Source: Candidatus Nitrosopumilus sp. (lineage in GTDB: Archaea; Thermoproteota; Nitrososphaeria; Nitrososphaerales; Nitrosopumilaceae). Taken from it: DNA of 64,000 nt. The stretch lies in NCBI GenBank assembly GCA_028335865.1, contig JAOKTA010000001.1, forward strand, positions 20,381 to 84,380, given 5' to 3'. Below the pieces are notes generated by a model that did not search any database, was not told the DNA's origin, and was given only the letters and a program-made list of their open reading frames with translations. Made by a program: the position numbers and the translations under genes. Shown here in pieces: positions 1 to 9,237 of the stretch; position 1 is the first letter of the stretch, and every line of letters begins with the position of its first letter.

Positions 1-948
1 TTGTAAGTCACGCCCATATCCTGAAGCTAGACCTTTGATAGTAGTTAAAATCGCAGTAAGATTTCCAATAATTTCGGCGGTCTTACCTCGAGTTAGTTCT
101 AAAATATCAGGATTCTTTTTTTGAGGCATTACACTTGAAGGTGATGTAAACTCATCAGATAATTCAATAAAAGAAAATTCAGATGTAGACCAAATAATAA
201 AATCTTCAGAAATTCTACTTAAGTTAGTCATTAAAATTGAAACCATTGCAACATACTCTGCAACAAAATCACGCGTACTAGTTGCATCAATAGAATTTTC
301 AACAACGCCATCAAAACCCAACATTTTTGCAGTGCTATGTCTATCAATTGTAATGCTAGTTCCCCCAATAGGTCCAGCTCCCAGAGGGCTTTGATTAATT
401 CTTTTAAAAGTTTCAAACAATCTTTGAAAATCTCTGGATAAAATATCAGCTTGAGCTAAAAGATAATGAGAGAATAAACCTGCTTGCGCTTGTTGAAGGT
501 GAGTGTAAAAAGGCATAATTGTTTTTTGATGGTTTTTGGATACAGATACAAGTGATTCAATTGTATCTAAAAGACAATTACACATAATGTTAATGTCATC
601 TCTAATTTTCATTCGAATATCTAAAACAACTTGATCGTTTCGAGATCTTGCAGTATGCATTTTCCCACCACTTGCCATACCTGCTTTTTTAATTACCAGA
701 GATTCAATTAATTCATGGATATCTTCTGCACCAGATGAAGTGTCAAATGTTTGATTTTTCATTCCCTCTAAGGAAGATAGAATTTTTTTTGCATCATTTT
801 TTGTAATAATTTTATTTTGAAATAGCATTATTGTATGAGCTTGACTTCCAATAATATCGTACAAAGCAATTTCAGAATCATCGTTGATAGATGAAACATA
901 ATCTAAAGTGATATTACTCAAATCAGTACCAAGTCGTGAACGATACAT
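1..948 (-). CDS. argH: Argininosuccinate lyase (partial, C-terminus beyond window)
   Basis: Minus-strand translation from ATG at 948: MYRSRLGTDLSNITLDYVSSINDDSEIALYDIIGSQAHTIML...GGKMHTARSRNDQV...SSVMPQKKNPDILELTRGK; fumarase/ASL signature SSxMPxKxNP. Not in the ORF track because it runs off the window. Confidence 0.93.
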   Translation of the reverse strand, partial: MYRSRLGTDLSNITLDYVSSINDDSEIALYDIIGSQAHTIMLFQNKIITKNDAKKILSSLEGMKNQTFDTSSGAEDIHELIESLVIKKAGMASGGKMHTARSRNDQVVLDIRMKIRDDINIMCNCLLDTIESLVSVSKNHQKTIMPFYTHLQQAQAGLFSHYLLAQADILSRDFQRLFETFKRINQSPLGAGPIGGTSITIDRHSTAKMLGFDGVVENSIDATSTRDFVAEYVAMVSILMTNLSRISEDFIIWSTSEFSFIELSDEFTSPSSVMPQKKNPDILELTRGKTAEIIGNLTAILTTIKGLASGYGRDLQ

Positions 949-964
949 CAACTAAGGTTGTAAA

Positions 965-1360
965 ATGGTTATATATAGCATAAATGTTTTTGCCGTTATG
1001 AGTCAAGATATCAAATTACTTAGAGTCAAAATTTTTGATGAGTTATCAAAGATTGTAGATCCAGAAATCAACACTTCAATTGTAGAATTAGAGTTAATTG
1101 ATGAGGTAGATATCAGTGATAGTAATGTCAAGGTAGATTTGCATCTAACTAGTCCTTTCTGTCCAGCAGTATTTGGTTTCAAAATCTGTCAAGATGTACA
1201 CGATTATCTTTTGAGAGTAGATGGTGTAAATGATGTTAAAGTGAATGTATCAAATCATTTTATGGCAGAACAAATCAATAATCAGGTTAACAATAGTCCT
1301 AATCCTAAAAAATTGGATGAAGTTCCTAAAAAATTGGATGAAGTTCCTAAAAAATTATAG
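965..1360 (+). CDS. DUF59/MIP18-like Fe-S cluster assembly family protein; likely start is internal Met at 998
   Basis: ORF with DPEINTSIVELELIDEVDI...LTSPFCPAVFGFKICQDV; DUF59-like; repetitive PKKLDEV C-terminus. Confidence 0.8.
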   Translation: MVIYSINVFAVMSQDIKLLRVKIFDELSKIVDPEINTSIVELELIDEVDISDSNVKVDLHLTSPFCPAVFGFKICQDVHDYLLRVDGVNDVKVNVSNHFMAEQINNQVNNSPNPKKLDEVPKKLDEVPKKL

Positions 1361-1430
1361 AGACCTGAGCCTGAAAATTATTTTAACTTTTTAAAAATTA
1401 TTTTAACTTTTTAAAAATTATTTTAACTTC
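1303..1430. repeat. Two abutting tandem repeats: 21-bp cctaaaaaattggatgaagtt (about 2.6 copies, coding) and 20-bp aaaattattttaacttttta (about 2.8 copies, non-coding)
   Basis: Read directly at 1304-1357 and 1374-1429. Confidence 0.9.
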
Positions 1431-2190
1431 TAAATCCTAGCAAATATCCTCTAAGGAATTGAATTCCCATTGCAGGATCAACACCTTTTGGACATACTTG
1501 ACTACATGAGCCAGCAAAATGACATCTCCAAATTCCATGAGATTCATCAATTATGTTTAATCTAGTATCTTTTCCTTTATCTCGGCTATCAGCAACATAT
1601 CGATATGCTTGTGCTAATGCCTGAGGTCCAACAAAAGAAGAATCAGTAGCCATAGTAGGACATGCAGAATTACACAATCCACATTTGATACAATTAGCAA
1701 ATTGGATGTATTGCTCTACTTCTTGAGGTGATTGTAAAAATTCTCGCTCATCGGATTCTAGTTCACTGTCATCACGAATGAGGTAAGGTTGAATTTTTTG
1801 ATGTTTCTCAAATAATTTTTCAAATCCAACTGTCAAATCACGAATTACTGGAAAATTATTCATAGGTTCAACTGTAACAACATCAGAATCTAATTCACTA
1901 ATTTTTGTAAAACATGCAAGTTTTGGTTTTCCATTAATCATCATACCACATGAACCACATGTAGCTTGTCTACAAGAATAACGAACAGCAACAGAATGGT
2001 CAAAATGTTTTTTGACATCAAGAATTGCTTCCAATACAGTAGTCCATTTTTGATAAGGAACAGTAAATTCCATAAATTTACTTGATTCATCTAATTTTGG
2101 ATTAAATTTTGAAATTCTTAAAACAATAGATTTTGGTGAAGATAATGGTGTTGATGCTTGTTCATCTGCAATACTAGATACTTGAGCCAT
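1423..2190 (-). CDS. sdhB: Succinate dehydrogenase/fumarate reductase iron-sulfur subunit
   Basis: CRQATCGSCGMMINGKPKLAC and CIKCGLCNSACP...CSQVCPKGVDP Fe-S motifs. Confidence 0.95.
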   Translation of the reverse strand: MAQVSSIADEQASTPLSSPKSIVLRISKFNPKLDESSKFMEFTVPYQKWTTVLEAILDVKKHFDHSVAVRYSCRQATCGSCGMMINGKPKLACFTKISELDSDVVTVEPMNNFPVIRDLTVGFEKLFEKHQKIQPYLIRDDSELESDEREFLQSPQEVEQYIQFANCIKCGLCNSACPTMATDSSFVGPQALAQAYRYVADSRDKGKDTRLNIIDESHGIWRCHFAGSCSQVCPKGVDPAMGIQFLRGYLLGFRS

Positions 2191-2191
2191 T

Positions 2192-2548
2192 CTATGTCAT
2201 CCCCATATTTGTCATAATAATAGTTCTTGAACCATATCCAATCAATACAATCATTCCCACCATACTACCATATGAAACGGCTTTCTCATATACTCTGCCT
2301 TGTTTTAATTCTAATAAGATAACTCTCAATCCATTAAATCCATGTACTGCAAGTAAAATCAAAATTAATTCAAGCATGATAACATATGGAACCGATTGAT
2401 AATTAGCTAAAACGTTTTCATATGATAAAGAATCGGCAAATCCGGTTGTTAAACGCATCAAAATATGAACTGCGACTAAACCAACTGATGCTAAAGCAGT
2501 TCCATAGTGTATTTTCATTATTGTACTTTCTTTCATATCATTCACCAA
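2192..2548 (-). CDS. sdhD: Succinate dehydrogenase membrane anchor subunit
   Basis: Hydrophobic ORF inside the sdh operon, conserved His/Arg in TM helices. Confidence 0.75.
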   Translation of the reverse strand: MVNDMKESTIMKIHYGTALASVGLVAVHILMRLTTGFADSLSYENVLANYQSVPYVIMLELILILLAVHGFNGLRVILLELKQGRVYEKAVSYGSMVGMIVLIGYGSRTIIMTNMGMT

Positions 2549-2969
2549 ACATTACTGCCATTCCATACATCATTGCAACTGCTGCAAGAACAATGGATGA
2601 GTAGATTCCTATTTTTTGTCTATAATTTTGAGATGCTGGTTGATATGGGTAATCAGGTCTAGCAGGATTTCCTACACCAACACCGCCATGTCCCAACATA
2701 ATTCTAATTCCGTTTCCAGTATGAAAAACGCACATACCAATTACAAGTGCTAAAAAGATATGGCCTTCAGTAGTTTGAGTCATTGCTAGAAAGTCATCCC
2801 AACCCATTCGACCTCGTAAAATATTACTTGTTTCATAAACATGTGCAATAAAGTAACCCAATAACCCTAATCCAGTTAAACGCATTAACAAATATGCAAT
2901 ACGTTCAATTCCATAGCGGCCAGGATTAGCCATTCCTTTGATGCCTTCACGATGTTCGTCTTCAGTCAT
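2538..2969 (-). CDS. sdhC: Succinate dehydrogenase cytochrome b subunit
   Basis: TM protein with RLTGLGLLGYFIAHVYE and HTGNGIRIMLGH; operon context. Confidence 0.8.
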   Translation of the reverse strand: MTEDEHREGIKGMANPGRYGIERIAYLLMRLTGLGLLGYFIAHVYETSNILRGRMGWDDFLAMTQTTEGHIFLALVIGMCVFHTGNGIRIMLGHGGVGVGNPARPDYPYQPASQNYRQKIGIYSSIVLAAVAMMYGMAVMFGE

Positions 2970-4682
2970 CTAATATTTCCTCTCTACTGGTTGGTATTTA
3001 GTAATTGTTACAGGATGTGTTTTCATGATTGGTTCATTTGGATCATAATACGCTAGCGTATGATGTAAGAAATTAGCATCATCACGTTTAGGATAATCAG
3101 TTCTTGCATGTGCACCACGAGATTCTTTTCGATTAATTGCACCAACTAAAATTACCTCTGCAACTCTAAACATAGAATCAAGTTCCATAACATTTGCGAA
3201 ATTAGTATTGTATTCTTTTGCTTTGTCATCAACGTGTTTCCAAGCTTGTTTTTTTAATTCTCTAACTTTCTTTAAACCGTCAACAAGATCAGTTTCATTT
3301 CTGTAAACATATGCCTTATTGTTTAAAGTATCAGTAAGTTCTTGTCTAATCTCATAGGGATTAACATCCCCATTTCCTCTAAATATTCCATCGTAGATTC
3401 TTTTTTCTTCTAAGGCAACTAAATGATGTGGCCACGGATTTGAGGTTGTCTTATTTTTAATATAATCAATTGCTAATTCGCCGGTAATTTTACCCCAAAC
3501 AATACATTCTGAAGTTGAATTTGCACCTAAACGATTTGAACCGTGAACACTGTTACATGCAGCCTCTCCTGCAGCCCATACACCTTGAATTTCAGTGGCA
3601 CCATCAATATCAGTATGTAATCCACCCATCATGTAATGGCATACAGGTCTGATGTCAAGCAAGTCTTTAGCAGGATCGATTCCAGAAAATTTAATAGAAA
3701 TTTCTCTAATTCCACCTAATTTTGCCTTAATTTTCTCATCACCAAGATGTCTAATGTCAAGTTTCATACAATCAACACCAGTCTCATGTTTGAAACCATT
3801 ACCTTGTTCAATTTCAGTCATAATAGATCTTGAAACAATATCACGCGGAGCTAACTCCATTTTTCCAGCAGCATAAGTTTTCATAAATCGCTCTCCCTTG
3901 TTGTTAAGCAAATAACCGCCTTCGCCTCTTGCACCTTCCGTGATCAATATTCCGGAAGGTAAAATTCCAGTAGGATGAAATTGTACAAACTCCATATCCT
4001 TTAGTGCCATGCCAGCACGAAATCCCATATCCAAACCATCAGGAGTTGAAGAAAGAGCATAAGTTGAAAAACTATACAATCTTCCAGCTCCACCAGTTGC
4101 AATGATCATGGCTTTTCCTTTAATTGTATAAAATGTACCAGAAGATAACTCAATGGCAGTAACTCCCATGAATGTTTTTCCATCATGAATAATTGATGTT
4201 ACAAACCATTCGTTAAGATATTCAATATTATCAAATTTTTGACATGTATCATACAAAGTTTGCATTTCAAAGAAACCAACTTTATCTGATGCATATGTAG
4301 CCCTTGGAAAACTGTAACCACCAAAATTTCGTTGATCAATTCTACCATCATCTCGTCTAGACCAAGGCATTCCCCAATGATCCAGCTGATGAATTTCTTG
4401 CGGCATCTCAACACATAATCTTTCAGCTACATCTTGATCTGCAAGAAAGTCGCTGCCTTTTACAGTATCATAAACATGAGATTCAATTGTATCCCCCTCA
4501 TCTTCAAAAAGTACTGCAGCAGTTCCACCTTCTGCAGAAACAGAATGAGAACGCATAACTTGTACTTTAGAAACAACTGCAATTTTTAGATGTGGACCTT
4601 TTTTTGCAGCTGCGATTGCAGCTCGTAATCCAGCAAGTCCTGAACCACAAATAATTAGATCATATTCTAGAGAGTTAACCAT
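2970..4682 (-). CDS. sdhA: Succinate dehydrogenase/fumarate reductase flavoprotein subunit
   Basis: DLIICGSGLAGLRAAIAAAKK, SHSVSAEGGTAA, GGLHTDIDGATEIQGVWAAGEAA, HGSNRLGANS. Confidence 0.96.
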   Translation of the reverse strand: MVNSLEYDLIICGSGLAGLRAAIAAAKKGPHLKIAVVSKVQVMRSHSVSAEGGTAAVLFEDEGDTIESHVYDTVKGSDFLADQDVAERLCVEMPQEIHQLDHWGMPWSRRDDGRIDQRNFGGYSFPRATYASDKVGFFEMQTLYDTCQKFDNIEYLNEWFVTSIIHDGKTFMGVTAIELSSGTFYTIKGKAMIIATGGAGRLYSFSTYALSSTPDGLDMGFRAGMALKDMEFVQFHPTGILPSGILITEGARGEGGYLLNNKGERFMKTYAAGKMELAPRDIVSRSIMTEIEQGNGFKHETGVDCMKLDIRHLGDEKIKAKLGGIREISIKFSGIDPAKDLLDIRPVCHYMMGGLHTDIDGATEIQGVWAAGEAACNSVHGSNRLGANSTSECIVWGKITGELAIDYIKNKTTSNPWPHHLVALEEKRIYDGIFRGNGDVNPYEIRQELTDTLNNKAYVYRNETDLVDGLKKVRELKKQAWKHVDDKAKEYNTNFANVMELDSMFRVAEVILVGAINRKESRGAHARTDYPKRDDANFLHHTLAYYDPNEPIMKTHPVTITKYQPVERKY

Positions 4683-4722
4683 TTTTAAGACAAATACAGT
4701 ATTTTTGGGTTAAATATGAAGT

Positions 4723-4777
4723 ATATCAGTGATATTAAGAAATATTAAAATATATCACTAGCGATATTACTAGTGAT
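4723..4777. promoter_or_regulatory. Operator-like palindromes between divergent sdhA and PadR-family gene
   Basis: atatca-g-tgatat (4723-4735) and atcactag-N8-ctagtgat (4754-4777), the second overlapping the PadR start codon. Confidence 0.55.
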
Positions 4778-5276
4778 GATTTCTGAATGGTTTCAAAGAG
4801 TAGGAAGTTCAATTCCAAGAGGATTTTCACGATATTTTGTTTTGGAATTATTAAAAGAAAAAACATACACTGGAAAAGAAATCATTGATTATGCAGTAGA
4901 GCAAAGTAATGGAATTTGGAAACCATCGCCGGGATTAATTTATCCATTATTAGGTCGACTCTTAGATGAAAATTTAATTCAAGAAACAAAAGACGGAAGA
5001 TATCAGTTAACAAAAGAAGGTGAAGAAACGGCAAAAGATGTTGATAAAATGAACGATATTATTAAAAATCAATTAGAGGTTCTTTTCAGATTAGGCAATG
5101 TAGGAAGATTTGTTGCATTGGACATACTTGAAAAAATTTCTTCCATGGGATCAATTCTAAGTTCAAACATCACAAATATGACCGATGAAGAAACGCAAAA
5201 ATATAAAGAATTCCTTCAAAGTGAGTTAAATAAAATGAATGAAAAGAAAGTAGTAAAAAAAATTAAAATAGAATAA
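4773..5276 (+). CDS. PadR-family winged-helix transcriptional regulator
   Basis: IPRGFSRYFVLELLKEKTYTGKEIIDYAVEQSNGIWKPSPGLIYPLLGRLLDENLI is PadR-type. Confidence 0.9.
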   Translation: MMISEWFQRVGSSIPRGFSRYFVLELLKEKTYTGKEIIDYAVEQSNGIWKPSPGLIYPLLGRLLDENLIQETKDGRYQLTKEGEETAKDVDKMNDIIKNQLEVLFRLGNVGRFVALDILEKISSMGSILSSNITNMTDEETQKYKEFLQSELNKMNEKKVVKKIKIE

Positions 5277-5611
5277 TAAGGAATTAAATAAAAAACATAA
5301 AGTGAATTTAAAAAAACACAGGAAATGAAACATGATTTTCTGGAATACAGGTTATCACTAAATCTGTAAAATATACGATAAAATTTATTTAAATATTTTT
5401 ATTATTGTCATAGATTCTATGATTGTGATTACTACAACATCAAACCGTTATTTACTAGATATACAAATAAGATAAAAATAATTTAAACATGAGTAATCAG
5501 ACTAAGTCTACTAATTTATTTCAGTTCTCTTAATGATTTTATTAAATTATTAAGTTTTGTATAATTTTAAATCATAAATAATTTAAAGAGAATAAAAAAT
5601 TTCAAGTAAAG

Positions 5612-5923
5612 TTAACTTGTATTTTTCTTTACTTCAATTTCTATTGTTGAAACATTTCGTGTTCTACCATCTTCGGATTCAAGTAATTCTGAGTCAATTT
5701 TGATATTTCCAATAGAATATCCAGTATTTTCAGTTTTACGTGCAACAATTTGAGCTACATCTACAGCACGGCCAATACTGAGTCCCCGAGCTTTAATGTT
5801 AACTGATGGTACATTTGCTAATTGAATTAGCGTTGATGTCACGTATGCCATCAATGGTTTCTTACCAATGAATATAGTATCTCTAGTTTCAGTTGACATA
5901 ATTAGTTTAATATCTAACGACAA
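5612..5923 (-). CDS. albA: Alba DNA/RNA-binding chromatin protein (start probably 5899)
   Basis: IFIGKKPLMAYVTSTLIQLA...VNIKARGLSIGRAVDVAQIV; Alba signature. Confidence 0.92.
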   Translation of the reverse strand: MSLDIKLIMSTETRDTIFIGKKPLMAYVTSTLIQLANVPSVNIKARGLSIGRAVDVAQIVARKTENTGYSIGNIKIDSELLESEDGRTRNVSTIEIEVKKNTS

Positions 5924-6003
5924 TTTAAAGTTAAAATGAATTTTTTATAATATTTATAAAAAATTTAAGGATTATTAACTTCAAAATAGAATTTAATATT
6001 ATC

Positions 6004-6540
6004 TTGGAAAATATTATAAAAATATTAGAATCAGGAAAACCTGAAAAAAAAATAAAAATCTTGGAAACATTGCATAATACTAATGAATTAAAAACATTAG
6101 AACAAATAATTTTAAGATTAAATGATGACAGTATTCAAGTTAGAGGGGAAGCATTTAATGCACTTTTGTTAAACCAAAATCAAATTTCAAAAATTTTAAT
6201 TGATAATCTTAATTCTTCAAATAAAAATATCAGAGGTTTTACATCACTAGTATTAGCTAATCGAAATGAAAAAAGTGCAATTCCAGAAATAATAAAACTT
6301 GTAGAAGATAAACACGGAATGGTTAGATCATGTGCAATTGGGGCATTAGGTCATCTAAAGGCTAAAAAAATAACAGATATTATTTTGAAATTACTTTCAG
6401 ATTCTAATTTAGAGGTACAAAAAAGTGCGTTACAAGCAGCAATTCAAACAGACATGATTATTTCAACAGATAAAATTAAAGAAATTGAAAAAAATAGTGA
6501 TCTGCAAATTAAAAATTTATTGTTGAAATTAAAAAAATAA
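6004..6540 (+). CDS. HEAT-repeat domain protein (TTG start)
   Basis: Repeated HEAT helices: LRLNDDSIQVRGEAFNALL, IPEIIKLVEDKHGMVRSCAIGALGHL. Confidence 0.75.
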   Translation: MENIIKILESGKPEKKIKILETLHNTNELKTLEQIILRLNDDSIQVRGEAFNALLLNQNQISKILIDNLNSSNKNIRGFTSLVLANRNEKSAIPEIIKLVEDKHGMVRSCAIGALGHLKAKKITDIILKLLSDSNLEVQKSALQAAIQTDMIISTDKIKEIEKNSDLQIKNLLLKLKK

Positions 6541-6541
6541 G

Positions 6542-6615
6542 TGGACCGGAAGGGATTTGAACCCTTGATCCGATGCATGCCATGCACCTATCCTACCAGA
6601 CTAGACGACCGGCCC
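6542..6615 (-). tRNA. tRNA-Ala(GGC)
   Basis: Minus-strand GGGCCGG...GGTGC ATGGCAT GCATC...GGGTTCAAATCCC...CCGGTCCA; anticodon GGC; G3:U70 Ala identity pair. Confidence 0.95.
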
Positions 6616-6740
6616 AATAATCAGAATACTGATTGAATAATATTTCTCAAATTGGTTATTAACGTTTAGCGATTTTATTAAATGCAAAGAAAGGAAATCA
6701 TCACAATATATTTAAGCTTCAATATTCTGATTCAATTGTT

Positions 6741-7586
6741 ATGGTAGTAGATAACAAAGCAACTGTCACATATGTTCAATTAATAAAAGAGGATCTTCTT
6801 ATTATCAGAATTGTTCCAAATGAAGGTTCGGTTCCAGATTTTGAAGCAGGTCAATTTCTTACATTAGGTTTACCAAATCCAGAAAATGCAGGTAAAATTG
6901 TTAGACGCGCATATTCAATTGCATCTCATCCAGAAAATAAAGAGTATATCGAATTTGTAATCAGATGGGTTAGAAAACCACTTCCAGGAAGATTGACTAC
7001 ACAATTATTTAATGTGAAAGAAGGAGATGAAATTCTTTGGTTGAAACCTGCAGGTAGAGCATTAGGAATTAGTGAAGAATTACCAAACGGTGAAAAAGAT
7101 ACAAGAAGAATCGTATGCATTGGCGGCGGAACAGGGTTGGCACCATTTGTCAGTTTTGCACAGCATCTCCATGACACCAATGATAAACGGGAGATTGTTG
7201 TTTTGCACGGTGCAAGTTATGTCGATGAATTAAGCTACAAAGATTTGCTAACAGGTCTTGAAGATGAGAGCATCTCAAAAGGTGCTGATAAATGGAATTT
7301 TAAATATCGTGCAGCAATCAGTAGACCGCAAGAATGGTTTAACAGAAGTTGGGCAGGTCAAACAGGTAGAGTTGAAACATTTCTAAGACCTAGAGCTGAA
7401 GGCGCATCACCATTAGAGGAATTAATTGGAGGTAAAATTACTCAAGACAATACAATATTCTATGTTTGTGGATGGCAAGGAACAATTGATGGGGTTATGG
7501 ACTTTTTAAAGCCAAAAGGATTCATCACAGAGCACGATAAACGTGAAGATGGTAGCTTTGAAGTAAAGTATGAATCATACGGATAG
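6741..7586 (+). CDS. Ferredoxin-NADP reductase-type FAD/NAD(P) oxidoreductase
   Basis: RRAYSIASHP flavin-binding motif, CIGGGTGLAPFVS, YVCGWQGTIDGVMDFL. Confidence 0.88.
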   Translation: MVVDNKATVTYVQLIKEDLLIIRIVPNEGSVPDFEAGQFLTLGLPNPENAGKIVRRAYSIASHPENKEYIEFVIRWVRKPLPGRLTTQLFNVKEGDEILWLKPAGRALGISEELPNGEKDTRRIVCIGGGTGLAPFVSFAQHLHDTNDKREIVVLHGASYVDELSYKDLLTGLEDESISKGADKWNFKYRAAISRPQEWFNRSWAGQTGRVETFLRPRAEGASPLEELIGGKITQDNTIFYVCGWQGTIDGVMDFLKPKGFITEHDKREDGSFEVKYESYG

Positions 7587-7640
7587 CCAATTATTCTAAA
7601 AATTAATCATTGAAATATAAGAATTATTTAGGAATCATAA

Positions 7641-8246
7641 TTGACAACAGCACTATACCTAGCACATCTAAATCCAGTAACAAATGCTCATGTAGAGATT
7701 ATTAAAGAATTGAAAAAAGAGGCGGATATTGTAAAAGTCATGCCAGTTATTTTCAAATATGATGACAAGGAAGTTAATAGTAAAAGTTTTCCATTTAATT
7801 TTGAATCTAGAAAAAAAATGCTAATGTCAGTTTTTGGTGATTCAATAGAAATTACAGAGGATTATTCATTTTTTGCACCATTTAAAAAATACCTACCACC
7901 ATTATTGACACCAAAATCATGGAAATTAAGAAAACAGATTCTCAACGGTGTTGAAGGAAAATATTTTTCATATACGGGAGATAAAGCTGAAGGATATATG
8001 TTAAAATTTTATAGACTGAAGCCAAAAATTGGTGAAAGAAAATCTCTTTCTGCAGCATCAGTAAAAGAAAAATTGTATGATGCAGCACAAGGTAAAAAAT
8101 CATCATGGAAAGAAGATGTTCCAGAAGGCATATCTAAAATAATTGAAGAGGAATGGAAAACGGTAGAAAAATATGCATCTATGGAGGATATGACTACAAG
8201 GGTTGTAGGAATGAAATTTCCTAAAGAAGGTTGGTCAAAAAAATAA
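7641..8246 (+). CDS. Nucleotidyltransferase-superfamily protein with altered HxGH-like motif (TTG start)
   Basis: TALYLAHLNPVTNAHVEIIKEL resembles the cytidylyltransferase-like N-terminus. Confidence 0.6.
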   Translation: MTTALYLAHLNPVTNAHVEIIKELKKEADIVKVMPVIFKYDDKEVNSKSFPFNFESRKKMLMSVFGDSIEITEDYSFFAPFKKYLPPLLTPKSWKLRKQILNGVEGKYFSYTGDKAEGYMLKFYRLKPKIGERKSLSAASVKEKLYDAAQGKKSSWKEDVPEGISKIIEEEWKTVEKYASMEDMTTRVVGMKFPKEGWSKK

Positions 8247-8313
8247 TTATTTTGTCAAACAGTATAAAATTCAAAAATTAATTGAAAATAAATTAATAGT
8301 GATCATCTAAAAA

Positions 8314-9237
8314 TTGGATATGAAACTGCCTCTTTCAAAATATGTTTGGTTTGATGGAAAATATATGCCTGCAGAAAAAGCCCAAGTTCCAATAACCACT
8401 CACGCTATCCATTATGGAACATCAGTTTTTGAAGGAATTAGGGCATATTGGAATGGAAAAAATCTACACGTGTTTAGATTAGAAGAACATGTAAAACGAT
8501 TTAGAAAATCAGGTCAATTTTACAATATTTCATTAAATTTTACAGATAGTGAAATTGCTAATGCAGTAATTGGTATTTGTAAAAAAAATAATATTAAAAA
8601 ATCATGTTACATTAGACCATTTTATTTTGTAGGAGATTATGGAATTAGTCTCCATGTAACAGAAAAAGCTCCAACAAATGTTGCAATTTTTACATTTCCG
8701 TTTGGAGATTTATTTGATAAAAATGGAATTACTGCAGCAATTGTATCGTGGAGAAAATTCTCAGATAATTCTACACCCACACAAGCAAAAATGGGTGGAA
8801 ATTATCTAAATTCAATTATTGCAACACAAGAAGCAAAAAGAAACGGTGTAGATGAGGCAATTCTACTTGATCAAAATGGAAATGTAAGTGAAGCTCCAGG
8901 AGAAAACATATTCATCGTAAAAGATGGGCAATTAATTACACCGTCATTATCATCTTCAGCATTAGAAGGCATAACTAGAGATGCAATACTCAAAATTGGA
9001 AAAGATTTAGACATAGATGTAGTTGAACGAAACTTTACGAGAAGCGAACTAATAATTTCAGATGAGATTTTTCTAACAGGTACAGCTGCAGAAATTACAC
9101 CAGTAATTTCTATGGATTCCAAAAAAATAGGTAATGGAAAACCAGGAGATATTACAAAAAAAATGATGCAAGAGTATTCAGACATCGTAATGAATAAAAA
9201 TATTGATTACGCTCATTGGTTAACTGAGGTCTATTAA
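8314..9237 (+). CDS. ilvE: Branched-chain amino acid aminotransferase (paralog 1)
   Basis: HAIHYGTSVFEGIRAYW, GGNYLNSIIATQEAKRNGVDEAILLD, EAPGENIF; class IV aminotransferase. Confidence 0.92.
   Translation: MDMKLPLSKYVWFDGKYMPAEKAQVPITTHAIHYGTSVFEGIRAYWNGKNLHVFRLEEHVKRFRKSGQFYNISLNFTDSEIANAVIGICKKNNIKKSCYIRPFYFVGDYGISLHVTEKAPTNVAIFTFPFGDLFDKNGITAAIVSWRKFSDNSTPTQAKMGGNYLNSIIATQEAKRNGVDEAILLDQNGNVSEAPGENIFIVKDGQLITPSLSSSALEGITRDAILKIGKDLDIDVVERNFTRSELIISDEIFLTGTAAEITPVISMDSKKIGNGKPGDITKKMMQEYSDIVMNKNIDYAHWLTEVY

Noticed and set aside
231-416. 61-aa minus-strand ORF
   Set aside because: Out-of-frame ORF inside argH, which reads cleanly from 948.
5277-5611. 335-bp gap between PadR and Alba genes
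   Set aside because: Very AT-rich with only short ORFs (for example an 18-codon frame at about 5417) and no convincing hairpins; treated as ordinary convergent intergenic DNA.
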